Of a stretch of DNA of 64,000 bases, positions 28,184-37,028 are shown piece by piece (the first letter of the stretch is position 1; every line of letters starts with the position of its first letter). The notes under the pieces were generated by a model. It made no database searches. It worked only from the letters and a program-made list of their open reading frames with translations, and had not been told where the DNA came from. The stretch spans positions 4,216,001-4,280,000 of the forward strand of contig NZ_BLWC01000001.1 in the NCBI RefSeq assembly GCF_013167895.1. The letters are read 5' to 3'. The DNA comes from Streptomyces fulvorobeus (lineage in GTDB: Bacteria > Actinomycetota > Actinomycetes > Streptomycetales > Streptomycetaceae). The translations under genes and the position numbers were made by a program.

Positions 28184-29652
28184 CTACGCCTCGACGGCCG
28201 CACCCTCCTGCGCCGGCTTGCCCTGCGCCGACTTCCCCTGCTGGGGCCGCTCCTGCTCGCACCCCTCCTGCTCGCCTTCCGCCGGCTCGTCCTCGGCCAG
28301 GAAGCCCGGCAGCCAGGACTCCAGTTCGTCCCGCAGGCGCACGGTCGCTCCCAGCTGGCACAGCACCCCGATGGTGCTCAGTGTCACGCGGTGTATCAGC
28401 AGGTAGGACGGCGGGAGGTTCATCTGCTTGCCCAACTGGTGGGCGGGGGAGCGCGGGTCCGCTATTCGGGCCGCCTGGGTGCGCAACCAGCCACGGGTGA
28501 AGGTGAACTCCTCCACCTCCGCCGGCTCGATGATCGGCAGCAGGTAGTCGAGCACGGCGTCCGGCGCGAGTTCGATCGACTCCTTCACGAAGCCGGCTTC
28601 GCGCAGCAGGTCGTACACCGCTTCCGCGTTGCCCTCCAGCGTCATGCGCAGCGAGTCGCCGATGGTCTGCGGCAGCCCGCCCGGCAGCCGGTCCACCGTG
28701 CCGAAGTCCAGCACCCCGAGCCGCCACTGCCCGGGTCCCCTTCCAGCCCCGCCCCGGCTCCGTCCCCGCTCCCGGCGGCGGGCAGCAGCCGGAAGTTGCC
28801 CGGATGCGGATCGGCGTGCAGCAGCCCCGTACGCGCCGGGCCCGAGAAGAGGAAGCGTGCGAGCAACTGGCCAGCCCGGTCCCGTTGTTCCACCGAGCCC
28901 TCGGCGATCACGTCGGCGAGTGGCACACCGTCGATCCATTCCGACACCAGGACCTGGTCGGACTGGTGGACCACACCGGGGACGACCACGTCGGGATCGT
29001 CCGCGAACTCCGTCGCGTGCTGCCGCTGGGACTCCGCCTCCAGCCCGTAGTCCAGCTCCTCGGCGACCCGCTCGCGCATCTCCTTGATCAGCGGCTTCAC
29101 GTCCATGCCCGGTACCAGCGGGCCGAACAGCCGGGCGAAACGGCTCAACTGGGTCAGGTCGGAGAGCAGTGCGTCACCCGCACCCGGGTACTGCACCTTC
29201 ACCGCGACGTCCCGGCCGTCGTGCCACACCGCCCGGTGCACCTGCCCGATCGACGCCGCGGCCGCCGGTTTGTCCTCGAAGGAGAGGAAAAGATCCCGCC
29301 AGTCCTCGCCCAGCCGCTCCTCCAGCACGGTGTGCACCGTGCGGGCGGGCATGGGTGGTGCCGCTTCCTGCAGCTTGGTGAGCGCCGCCCGGTAGGGCCC
29401 CGCGACCTCCTCGGGCAGCGCCGACTCGAAGACGGACAGTGCCTGCCCGAGCTTCATCGCACCGCCCTTCAACTCGCCGAGCGTACGGAAGAGCTGGTCG
29501 GCGGTTCGCTGCTGCACCTCGCGGGCCACCAGCTCGGCGGACTTCCCGCCGATCCGCTTACCCAGGCCCCATGTGGCACGGCCCGCGAAGCCGAGCGGCA
29601 GCGCGGCCAGCTTGGCGGTACGGGTGACCGCCTTCCGGGGAAGATCAGACAT
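28184..29652 (-). CDS. ABC1/UbiB-family atypical kinase (apparent frameshift)
   Basis: ADCK/UbiB-type atypical kinase, ~489 residues after repair of one base. Family motifs: ELKGGAMKLGQALS (the KxGQ motif), a P-loop region with AAASIGQVHRA (AAAS in place of a Gly-rich loop), AVKVQYPG, and a catalytic loop LLHADPHPGNFRLL. The metal-binding DFG appears as VLDFGTVDRLP. The frame breaks just before this DFG at the C run 28737-28740 (G run on the coding strand); one base joins LEG to PGQWRLGVLDFG. UbiB proteins support quinone or lipid metabolism at the membrane. In mycobacteria the whiB7 neighbour is also an ABC1 kinase. ATG at 29652 chosen (MSDLPRKAVTRTAK). Confidence 0.85.
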
Positions 29653-29711
29653 GTGCCCCTCCAGTTCCCAGACCGTGCCGCGTGGGTCTTCGGCGTTGCC
29701 GTCGACAGCGG

Positions 29712-30857
29712 TCACCCGGCCATTGTGTCGTGTGCGGCACCCGCCTCGGAGGTGAGTTCCCCCTCAGTGTGCCCGGCGGCACCACAGGAACAGTCGCGAT
29801 GCGGTGCCAACCGCTCCGACCGCCAGTCCAGCAGCGGCATCGCCGCCTCCCACCGGGAGCCGGTACTTGAGGGCAGCTCCCCGTCGAGGAAGGACAGGGC
29901 GTGGGCCGCGGCAAGCCCCGCGACCGCCGTGGCCAAGCTCACGTCGCAGGCGGGGACGGCGCTCCGGTGTCCGGAGCGCCACTGCGCCAGCATCCGCGGC
30001 CACTGCGGGTCGCGGTCGGCGCGGTGCAGGGCCAGGCAGCCGGCGCACCCCGTACCCCCGGGCAGCACCAGCGGACCGACCACTCCTGTGGCCTCGATCA
30101 CACCCGCGTAGAGATGGGGAGTTCCCGAGCTGATCCAGGGCGCGGAGGTGGCGGGGTCGGGTGCGTAGACGGAGAGGCCGTCGCGCGGGGCGACCACGAT
30201 CAATGCGAGTCCCGGTTCTCCCCCGGACGGCGTCCCGGCCGTCTCGGCGGCCCGCGGCGCTCTTCCCACTGCGGACCGGCGGACGAGCTGACGGGCCGCG
30301 GAGTCTCTCCGCTCCCCGACCGCGGACGCCGGAAGCCCACCGGGGGCGATGTCCCAGGGCTCGGTACGCCCTCCGTCCAGCACCTCGACCCGGCCCACTC
30401 CCGCCCCGGACAGCACCCCCGCGATCACCGCGCCCACCCGGCCCGCTCCTCGCACCTGCACGCGTATGGCCCGCCTCGCGGCGAGCCGGCGCAGCCCGCT
30501 GCCGGGCTCCGGGTGCACGACGGAGAGTGACGCGAGATCGGGCCGCTGCCGCTCCAGGGCGTCGGTCCGGTCGCGTAGCGCGTCGGCCTCCGGCCCGCCG
30601 CCCCGGGGATCGTCCAGCAGGCCCGCCTCCGCCAGACGCCTCACCAGAACGTCCACATGCCGCTCCGACAGGTCCAGTGACCGGGCCTCTTCGCGCAGCA
30701 GTCGCAGACCGCGTGTGCCGTCGAGTAGTTCCAGAAAGCTGCCCGTGGCGAGATCGATGGGGCCGAGCGTCACCGCGTGGGCCGGTGTCACACCGAATTG
30801 GACCGTGTTCCGTCCCCGCCATGCGCGGCGCAGCGCGGGCTTGAGCATCGGATGCAT
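29712..30857 (-). CDS. ThiF/E1-like protein (TOMM-type leader-binding/adenylating relative)
   Basis: 381 residues. The N-terminal ~110 residues resemble the winged-helix recognition region of E1-like TOMM/RiPP proteins (MLKPALRRAWRGRNTVQFG). A ThiF-like Rossmann region follows (VQVRGAGRVGAVIAGVLSGA) with GGRTEPWD. A CxxC (GCAGCLAL) and a late CSCG suggest structural zinc. No precursor peptide or cyclodehydratase YcaO partner is visible nearby, so a RiPP role is not supported here; it may be an orphan E1 relative. ATG with ggggag ribosome site. It is upstream of the ABC1 kinase on the same strand with a 59-nt gap, probably one transcript. Confidence 0.7.
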   Translation of the reverse strand: MHPMLKPALRRAWRGRNTVQFGVTPAHAVTLGPIDLATGSFLELLDGTRGLRLLREEARSLDLSERHVDVLVRRLAEAGLLDDPRGGGPEADALRDRTDALERQRPDLASLSVVHPEPGSGLRRLAARRAIRVQVRGAGRVGAVIAGVLSGAGVGRVEVLDGGRTEPWDIAPGGLPASAVGERRDSAARQLVRRSAVGRAPRAAETAGTPSGGEPGLALIVVAPRDGLSVYAPDPATSAPWISSGTPHLYAGVIEATGVVGPLVLPGGTGCAGCLALHRADRDPQWPRMLAQWRSGHRSAVPACDVSLATAVAGLAAAHALSFLDGELPSSTGSRWEAAMPLLDWRSERLAPHRDCSCGAAGHTEGELTSEAGAAHDTMAG

Positions 30858-31039
30858 GACTTCTCCCCGTCCCGTTGTGAAAATCCTTCGCCAGCATGCG
30901 GCGGCGGGGCGACGTCCGTGAAAAGTTGTCCACAGGCCGGGGGTATTAGTCGTTCAAATGGCGCACCCTGTGGACCCGATCGACGCCGAACCGTCCCGGA
31001 GCCGGGACTTCCGCCACTGACAGCGGGTAACGTCGGGGC

Positions 31040-31663
31040 GTGCCCGCCGAACCGTCACCCGGCTTCTCCGGGGGGATCCCCTTGCGTAGCGCCGGAAGCA
31101 ATCAGCGCAGTGCGGCCGCCCGCCGGCCCCGTGCCTCGGCGCCGAGCGCGGTCGAGGTGCGCAGGAGTGCCCGGCGCAGCAGAACGGTCTCCGCGTACCG
31201 CGAGGGCGACCGCACCATCGTGCTGATCCCCGCCCGGATGTCGGAGGCGGAGGAGCAGCGCTGGGTGAGTGTGATGCTCGACAAGCTCGCCGCCCAGGAG
31301 AGCAAGCGCGTCATCGGCGACAGCGAGCTCGCGGAGCGCGCCGGACGGCTGTCCGCCCAGTACTTCGAGGGCCGGGCGCGGCCCGCCTCGGTGCGGTGGG
31401 TGACCAACCAGAACACCCGATGGGGCTCCTGCACTCCGGCCGAGGGCTCCATCCGCCTGTCGCACCGGTTGCAGGGCATGCCGGAGTACGTCGTCGACTA
31501 CGTCCTCGTCCACGAGCTGGCGCACCTGCTCGTCCCCGGACACGGGCCGGACTTCTGGCGGCTGCTCGAGACGTATCCGCGCACCGAGCGGGCCCGGGGC
31601 TACCTCGAAGGCGTCGTGGCGGCGGAGCGGCTTCCCCACCTGCCCGGCGCACGCGAGGAATGA
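31040..31663 (+). CDS. YgjP-like (DUF45) zinc metallopeptidase
   Basis: 207 residues from a GTG. The C-terminal catalytic part carries HELAHLLVPGHGPDFW, an HExxH zinc motif with the downstream His used by the YgjP/WLM group, preceded by NQNTRWGSCTPAEGSIRLSH, the family's strand region. The first ~50 residues are basic and disordered. Orthologues are often called M48-family or SprT-like; substrate unknown. It is divergent from the ThiF-like gene. Confidence 0.8.
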   Translation: MPAEPSPGFSGGIPLRSAGSNQRSAAARRPRASAPSAVEVRRSARRSRTVSAYREGDRTIVLIPARMSEAEEQRWVSVMLDKLAAQESKRVIGDSELAERAGRLSAQYFEGRARPASVRWVTNQNTRWGSCTPAEGSIRLSHRLQGMPEYVVDYVLVHELAHLLVPGHGPDFWRLLETYPRTERARGYLEGVVAAERLPHLPGAREE

Positions 31664-31767
31664 CGTCCGGTTCTGTACCGGGTCTGTACCGACTTGGCTC
31701 GATCTCGTCGATTGCGGTTAGCCTGACGCGACGCATTCACCTTCGGGATGGGGGACGGTCGTAACGC

Positions 31768-33297
31768 ATGGCCAGGGAATTCCAACGCGGCCACAAGGCC
31801 AAGATCAGTGACCTCACGCCAGGGACGGATCTGTACGTAGGTGTGCAGATCGCCGGACCCGGACTGACCTTCGACATCAGCTGCTTCGGTCTCGACGCCG
31901 ATGAGCAGCTCTCGGACGACCGGTACTTCATCTTCTTCAACCAGCCGAAGTCGCCCGAGGAGTCCATCCAGCTGCTCGGCCCGCAGTCCGGCGACACCGA
32001 GTCCTTCCGCGTCACGCTCGACCGCGTTCCGGCGAACATCCACAGGCTGTCCTTCACCGCGACCCTCGACGGTGCGGGACAGATGTCGCAGGTCGGCCCC
32101 GGATACATCCGGATCGTGGCCGGTGGCGAAGAGGTGGTGAGGTACGCCTTCACCGGCTCGGAGTTCACCTCGGAGCGGGCCGTCATGCTGGGCGACTTCT
32201 ACCTGAAGGACGTCTGGCGTTTCGCCGCGGTCGGACAGGGCTTCGACGGCGGCCTGGACGCCCTGCTGCAGAACTTCGGCGGCGAGGTCGCGGAGGAAGC
32301 CCCGGCCGCTCCGCAGCCGCAGGCCGCCCCGTCGTTCGCCCCGCCCGCGCAGGCGACCGCGCCCCCGGCCTTCGGAGCCCCGGCTCCGCAGGCACCTCAG
32401 CCCGTGCCGGTCTTCGGAGCCCCCGCCGCGGCGGCCCCCGCGCAGCCGCAGCAGCCGGCGCACTCCGTGCCGGCCATGGCGGCTCCGATGGCACCGCCGG
32501 CCCCGTCCCCCTACGGACAGCCGCAGCCACCCCAGTTCGGGCAGGTCCCCGGACAGGCCGCGCCGCCGGCCGCCCCCTTCGGGCAGCATGCTCCCGGTGT
32601 GCCACAGGGCGTGCCCCAGGGCATGCCGCCGGGCGGTGCGGGTCTGCAGGCCGCTCTCCAGCTCTACAAGGAGACCCCGACCGGCCAGCGCTGGACCCCG
32701 CAGAACCAGCAGCTCATGAGGGTCGACCTGACCATCGGCACCTCCCCGGTGCTGGCTCGCCAGGGCAGCATGGTGATGTACCAGGGCAAGGTCGACTTCG
32801 GCTACAAGAGCGCCGGTTTCGCGGGGCGTGTGGTCGGTAACGCCACGGGCCAGGAAATGCAGCTGATGCGCTGTACGGGCCGGGGCCAGGTCTTCCTCGC
32901 GGAGGAAGGCGCGCACCTGCATCCGATCGAGCTGCAGGGCGACGGCATCTGCGTCTCCGCGGAGAACGTTCTCGCCTTCGACGAGTCGCTCCAGTACGAG
33001 GTGCGCAGGATCGAGGGCCACGGCATTCCCGGCGGCGCCCTGTTCACCATGCTGTTCCAGGGCACCGGCACCGTGGTCGTGAAGACCCACGGCGTCCCGG
33101 TCGTCCTGCCGGTCACCCCGACCACGTTCGCCGACTGCAACGCCGTCGTCGCATGGTCGGCGGCGTCCCAGGTGATCCTCTCCAGCCAGGTCAGGCTGCG
33201 CCGCAACGCGTATCCGGGACACAGCGGGGAGACCGTGAACCTCCAGTTCCGGGGAGCGCCCGGAAACTTCATCATCGTCCAGCCCTACGAGGTGTGA
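31768..33297 (+). CDS. TerD-domain protein fused to an AIM24-like domain
   Basis: 509 residues. Residues 1-~190 are a TerD/stress-protein domain (LYVGVQIAGPGLTFDISCFG, DDRYFIFFNQPKSPEESIQL, KDVWRFAAVGQGFDGGL), a calcium-binding fold found in tellurite and stress-response clusters. A Pro/Ala/Gln linker (~190-295) follows. Residues ~300-509 are an AIM24-like beta-sandwich (VLARQGSMVMYQGKVDFGYK, LMRCTGRGQVFLAEEGAHLH, VVKTHGVPVVLPVTP). The linker resembles those joining surface or stress assemblies. Two stand-alone AIM24 genes follow immediately, so the three are likely co-expressed. The tandem arrangement suggests a heteromeric complex, but no molecular role is known. Confidence 0.85.
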   Translation: MAREFQRGHKAKISDLTPGTDLYVGVQIAGPGLTFDISCFGLDADEQLSDDRYFIFFNQPKSPEESIQLLGPQSGDTESFRVTLDRVPANIHRLSFTATLDGAGQMSQVGPGYIRIVAGGEEVVRYAFTGSEFTSERAVMLGDFYLKDVWRFAAVGQGFDGGLDALLQNFGGEVAEEAPAAPQPQAAPSFAPPAQATAPPAFGAPAPQAPQPVPVFGAPAAAAPAQPQQPAHSVPAMAAPMAPPAPSPYGQPQPPQFGQVPGQAAPPAAPFGQHAPGVPQGVPQGMPPGGAGLQAALQLYKETPTGQRWTPQNQQLMRVDLTIGTSPVLARQGSMVMYQGKVDFGYKSAGFAGRVVGNATGQEMQLMRCTGRGQVFLAEEGAHLHPIELQGDGICVSAENVLAFDESLQYEVRRIEGHGIPGGALFTMLFQGTGTVVVKTHGVPVVLPVTPTTFADCNAVVAWSAASQVILSSQVRLRRNAYPGHSGETVNLQFRGAPGNFIIVQPYEV

Positions 33298-33308
33298 GGG
33301 AGCCCGTC

Positions 33309-33989
33309 ATGAACCAGCAACTCGCGGGCTTCGCCCCGACCCCCGTTACGGCCCGGATGGAGAACCACGGCCGCTCGATGCTCAAGGTCGCCATGGCCAC
33401 GGGCCAGGACCTGTACGCACGCACCGGTTCGATGGTGGCGTACGAGGGCTTCATCCAGTACGAACCCAATCCGCCCGCCGTCCGGCAGGCCGCCTCCCAG
33501 TGGGTCACCGGCGAGGGCGCGCCCGTCATGAGGTGCTCGGGTGACGGGCTGCTCTACCTCGCCGACTACGGCGCCGACGTGGTCGTGATCAACCTCGACA
33601 ACGACTCACTCTCGGTCAACGGCAGCAACCTCCTGGCGTTCGACGCCCATCTCACCTGGGGTGTCGAGAAGGTCAAGGGTCTCGCCAAGTTCGCCGGCCA
33701 GGGCCTGTGGAACGTGGGCGTCCAGGGCACGGGGTGGGTGGCCATCACCTCCCGCGGCACTCCGATCGTCGTCGACTGCGGCCGGGGCGAGGACGAGACG
33801 TACGTCGATCCGGACGCCCTGGTCGCGTGGTCCCCGAACCTCAAGGTGAAGGGCAAGCGCAGCTTCAAGGCGTCCTCGCTCATCGGGCGGGGCAGCGGAG
33901 AGGCGTACCAGATGGCCTTCTCCGGGCAGGGCATCGTGGTCGTCCAGCCGAGCGAGGACAGCACCGACCGCCTCCGGGTCCGGAACTGA
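33309..33989 (+). CDS. AIM24-family protein
   Basis: 226 residues. Family features: MLKVAMATGQDLYARTGSMV, MRCSGDGLLYLADYGADVVV, FAGQGLWNVGVQGTGWVAIT and WSPNLKVKGKRSF. It is a paralogue of the C-terminal domain of the gene 11 nt upstream and of the gene 16 nt downstream. No signal peptide or membrane segment. ATG chosen; the frame is open upstream only as a shadow of the TerD gene. Function unknown; the name comes from a yeast mitochondrial protein with the same fold. Confidence 0.85.
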   Translation: MNQQLAGFAPTPVTARMENHGRSMLKVAMATGQDLYARTGSMVAYEGFIQYEPNPPAVRQAASQWVTGEGAPVMRCSGDGLLYLADYGADVVVINLDNDSLSVNGSNLLAFDAHLTWGVEKVKGLAKFAGQGLWNVGVQGTGWVAITSRGTPIVVDCGRGEDETYVDPDALVAWSPNLKVKGKRSFKASSLIGRGSGEAYQMAFSGQGIVVVQPSEDSTDRLRVRN

Positions 33990-34005
33990 GGGGGGAGAAC
34001 ACACC

Positions 34006-34761
34006 ATGCAGAGTCCGCTTTTCGCTCACACCGAGCAGCAGTCCCAGGACCGGTACACCATCCAGAACCCGCAGCTCCTGCGGGTCTCCCTGACCGGCCA
34101 CGACGACATCCTCGCCCGCAAGGGCGCCATGGTCGCGTACCAAGGGCTGATGGAGTTCGACGGGGAGTACCGCTCGCAGGGGCAGCGCCGGGCCCAGGCG
34201 AACACGGGTGAGGGCCTCGACCTGATGCGCTGCACCGGGCAGGGCACCGTCTACCTGGCCAACCTCGCCCAGTACATCCACGTCGTCGACGTCGACCGTG
34301 AGGGCATGACGGTGGACAGCGCCTACGTCCTCGCGCTGGACTCCGCGCTGCACACCGAGGTCATCGCGGTGGACAGCCAGTACGGTCTCTCGGGCACCGG
34401 CAAGTACCAGCTGAACATCACCGGCACCGGCAAGGTCGCGCTGATGACCTCCGGCCAGCCGCTGATGATGCGGGTGACGCCGGACAAGTACGTGAACGTC
34501 GACGCCGACGCGATCGTGGCCTGGTCCAGCTCGCTGCGCGTGCAGATGCAGGCCCAGACACACTCCACCAACGTCAGGCGTCGTCGCGGCAGTACCGGTG
34601 AGGGCTGGGAGCTCAGCTTCCTCGGAGAGGGGTTCGCCCTCGTCCAGCCGAGTGAGGTCATGCCCCCGCAGCACGCCGAGATCGGGCAGGGCGCCCGCGC
34701 CCAGTTCGGTGTCGGCCAGCAGGGCGCGCACGCCCAGAACCAGAACAACGCCTGGAACTGA
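34006..34761 (+). CDS. AIM24-family protein
   Basis: 251 residues. Same beta-sandwich signatures as its two upstream neighbours: ILARKGAMVAYQGLMEFDGE, LMRCTGQGTVYLANLAQYI, QLNITGTGKVALMTSGQP and WELSFLGEGFALVQPSEV. The tail is Gln/Asn-rich. Third AIM24 unit in a row, with a good gggggag ribosome site before the ATG. The three units differ mainly in their termini, pointing to an old tandem expansion. A stem-loop ends the cluster. Confidence 0.85.
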   Translation: MQSPLFAHTEQQSQDRYTIQNPQLLRVSLTGHDDILARKGAMVAYQGLMEFDGEYRSQGQRRAQANTGEGLDLMRCTGQGTVYLANLAQYIHVVDVDREGMTVDSAYVLALDSALHTEVIAVDSQYGLSGTGKYQLNITGTGKVALMTSGQPLMMRVTPDKYVNVDADAIVAWSSSLRVQMQAQTHSTNVRRRRGSTGEGWELSFLGEGFALVQPSEVMPPQHAEIGQGARAQFGVGQQGAHAQNQNNAWN

Positions 34762-34781
34762 CCGGTTCACAGAGGCATCGG

Positions 34782-34815
34782 GTAAGGGGCGGTCTCTTCG
34801 GATGCCGCCCCTTAC
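34782..34815. terminator. Terminator after the AIM24 cluster
   Basis: 11-bp perfect stem gtaaggggcgg / ccgccccttac (34782-34792, 34805-34815) between convergent genes. Confidence 0.7.
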
Positions 34816-34832
34816 GCCGTCCTCGGCCGGTG

Positions 34833-35387
34833 TTACGGCCGGGCGCGCTGCTCCAGCGCCGCGAGCGTCCCCTCCAGGAGCCGTACGACCGAGGCGTCGG
34901 CCACGTCCGCCACCTCGTCGTACGCGAACCACCGCAGGTCCAGCGACTCGTCGCTGATCCGCTCCGCCGATCCCGCCGGGGCCAGCGCCGCGTACTGAAC
35001 GTCGAGATGCCAGTGGCAGGGCGGCGGGATCGGGTGCCTGTCCAGCCGCACCGGTCCGCCGGCCAGCAGCGTCAGGCCCTCGATCCCGGACTCCTCCGTC
35101 GCCTCCCGCAGGGCGGCGGCGGCCAGGGTGGAGTCCTGCGGCTCGCAGTGCCCGCCCATCTGGAGCCACATCCGCAGCTTCCTGTGCAGGGTCAGCAGGA
35201 CCCGGCCGCGGCCGGGGTCGATCACCAGGGCACTGGCGGTCAGATGGCCGGCCTCGCACGCCTTCCACATACCGTCCGGGCGCTGTTCCAGGTGGTCGAG
35301 GTAGACCTGGCGCAGTTCGTCCTGCGCGGTGCCGTCCCCGGCGGCGTACCCCTTCAGCACGAGGACGGCGTCGTCGTGCAGGCTCAC
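34833..35387 (-). CDS. Nudix hydrolase
   Basis: 184 residues. The Nudix region is GGHCEPQDSTLAAAALREAT followed by EESG, i.e. the G-x5-E-x7-REUXEE-type box with His in an otherwise usual position. VLLTLHRKLRMWLQMGGH precedes it, which resembles the actinobacterial NTP-pyrophosphatase subgroup. Substrate unknown. Its ATG overlaps the stop of the upstream zinc metalloprotease by 4 nt (ATGA), so the two are translationally coupled. Confidence 0.85.
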   Translation of the reverse strand: MSLHDDAVLVLKGYAAGDGTAQDELRQVYLDHLEQRPDGMWKACEAGHLTASALVIDPGRGRVLLTLHRKLRMWLQMGGHCEPQDSTLAAAALREATEESGIEGLTLLAGGPVRLDRHPIPPPCHWHLDVQYAALAPAGSAERISDESLDLRWFAYDEVADVADASVVRLLEGTLAALEQRARP

Positions 35388-36838
35388 AGGTCGGTGTCGT
35401 CCTTGCTGTCCTTGCCGCCCTGGTCGCCGGTGCCCGGGCCCTCGGTGCCGTCCCCGCCGGGAGCGGGCTTCCGCGGCCCCTTGGCGGCCTCTCCGAGCAT
35501 CTTGTCCAGTTCGGAGAAGTCCGGCTGCTCGTGGTGGACGAAGCCGTCCGGGTCGTCCAGGTCACGGGCCGTGGGCAGCATGTCCGGGTGCTCCCACAGG
35601 CCGTCACGGCCGTCCACGCCCCGGGCGTCGGTGAGCGAGGCCCACAGCCGCGAGGCGTCGCGCAGCCGGCGCGGACGCAGCTGGAGCCCGATCAGGGTGG
35701 CGAAGGTCTGCTCCGCCGGGCCGCCGGACGCCCGGCGCCTGCGCAGCGTCTCGCGCAGTGCGTCCGCCGAGGTCAGCCGCGATCTGGCGGCCTCGTGGAC
35801 CACCGCGTCCACCCAGCCCTCGACCAGTGCGAGCGCCGTCTCCAGGCGGGCCAGCGACGCCTTCTGCTCGGGGGTGTCCTCCGGCTGGAACATGCCCTGC
35901 TGAAGGGCGTCCTGCAACTGCTCGGGCTGCGTCGGGTCGAACTGGCCGACGACGTCCTCCAGCTTGCTGGTGTCGACCTTGATGCCGCGCGCGTACGCCT
36001 CGACCGCACCGAAGAGGTGCGAGCGCAGCCACGGCACATGAGCGAAGAGACGCTGGTGGGCGGCCTCACGCAGCGCGAGGTAGAGCCGCACCTCGTCCTG
36101 CGGCACGCCCAGGTCCTTGCCGAAGAGCTCGATGTTCAGCGGAAGGAGCGCGGCCTTGCCGGCCGGCCCGAGCGGCAGCCCGATGTCCGTGGAACCGACC
36201 ACCTCACCGGCGAGCACGCCCACGGCCTGCCCGATCTGCTGACCGAACATGGCGCCGCCCATCGACCGCATCATGCCGATCAGGGGCCCCGCCATGGCCT
36301 GCATCTCCTCGGGCAGTACGTCGCCCATGGCCAGGCCCACCCGCTCGGCCACCGGGTCCACGAGCTGCTGCCAGGCGGGGAGGGACGCCTCGACCCACTC
36401 CGCGCGGCTCCAGGCGACGGTGGAGACGGAGCCGGAGGGAAGCGAGGTCACCCCGTCCAGCCACACGTCAGCCAGTCGCAGGGCCTCGTCGACCGCCGTC
36501 CGCTCGGCGGGACCCACGCTCGCGTCCTTCGTGCCGTCCGGGGTGCCCTGCGAGACCGCCTGTCGGGCGATCTGCTTGGCCATGTCCCAGTTCACGGGAC
36601 CGCCCTCGTAGCTGAGCATCTGGCCGAGCTGCTGGAAGGCAGCGCCCAGGTCGTTCGGGTTCATCGCACCGAACATGGCCGCGAACGGGTTGTCGCCGCC
36701 CGCGCCCGGGCCGAAGCCCAACGGGTTGCCCGGGCCGCCCGGACCCTGGCCACCTCCGGCGGGGTCCTTCTTCTTGCCCTCGTCGCCGTTCTCCGGCTCC
36801 TCCGGCGGAAGGCCGAATCCGAATGGGGTGTCACTCAC
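35384..36838 (-). CDS. Zinc-dependent metalloprotease, DUF2342/zincin-2 family
   Basis: 484 residues. Starts MSDTPFGFGLPPEEPENGDE with a Gly/Pro-rich head including GGDNPFAAMFGAMNPNDLG. The core contains LYLALREAAHQRLFAHVPWL, the family's putative metal-binding helix, followed by SHLFGAVEAYARGI. It ends with an acidic, Gly-rich tail. Actinobacterial members are annotated as zincin-2 or F420-associated hydrolases; the orthologue sits in the same gene block in mycobacteria. No signal peptide. It heads a two-gene unit with the Nudix gene and is divergent from the SDR gene. Confidence 0.8.
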   Translation of the reverse strand: MSDTPFGFGLPPEEPENGDEGKKKDPAGGGQGPGGPGNPLGFGPGAGGDNPFAAMFGAMNPNDLGAAFQQLGQMLSYEGGPVNWDMAKQIARQAVSQGTPDGTKDASVGPAERTAVDEALRLADVWLDGVTSLPSGSVSTVAWSRAEWVEASLPAWQQLVDPVAERVGLAMGDVLPEEMQAMAGPLIGMMRSMGGAMFGQQIGQAVGVLAGEVVGSTDIGLPLGPAGKAALLPLNIELFGKDLGVPQDEVRLYLALREAAHQRLFAHVPWLRSHLFGAVEAYARGIKVDTSKLEDVVGQFDPTQPEQLQDALQQGMFQPEDTPEQKASLARLETALALVEGWVDAVVHEAARSRLTSADALRETLRRRRASGGPAEQTFATLIGLQLRPRRLRDASRLWASLTDARGVDGRDGLWEHPDMLPTARDLDDPDGFVHHEQPDFSELDKMLGEAAKGPRKPAPGGDGTEGPGTGDQGGKDSKDDTDL

Positions 36839-37028
36839 GGGTTTCCTCGGCTCGTAGGGCCGCCGGCTCGAACCGACGGCGACTGCCCGACATCACCATC
36901 CAGCGTAGACACCGAGCCCGCTGAGGGCCTCAGTGCTCCGCCGGCTCCCGGCCTGCGGCAGGATGGACGCCACCTGGTACGTACGCGTCGTTCGGGTACG
37001 TACTGAAGACAACCGCTGGAGACGCCCG

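Noticed and set aside
29712..30857. RiPP/TOMM gene cluster around the ThiF-like gene
   Set aside because: No YcaO cyclodehydratase, dehydrogenase or precursor peptide nearby; neighbours are conserved chromosomal genes.
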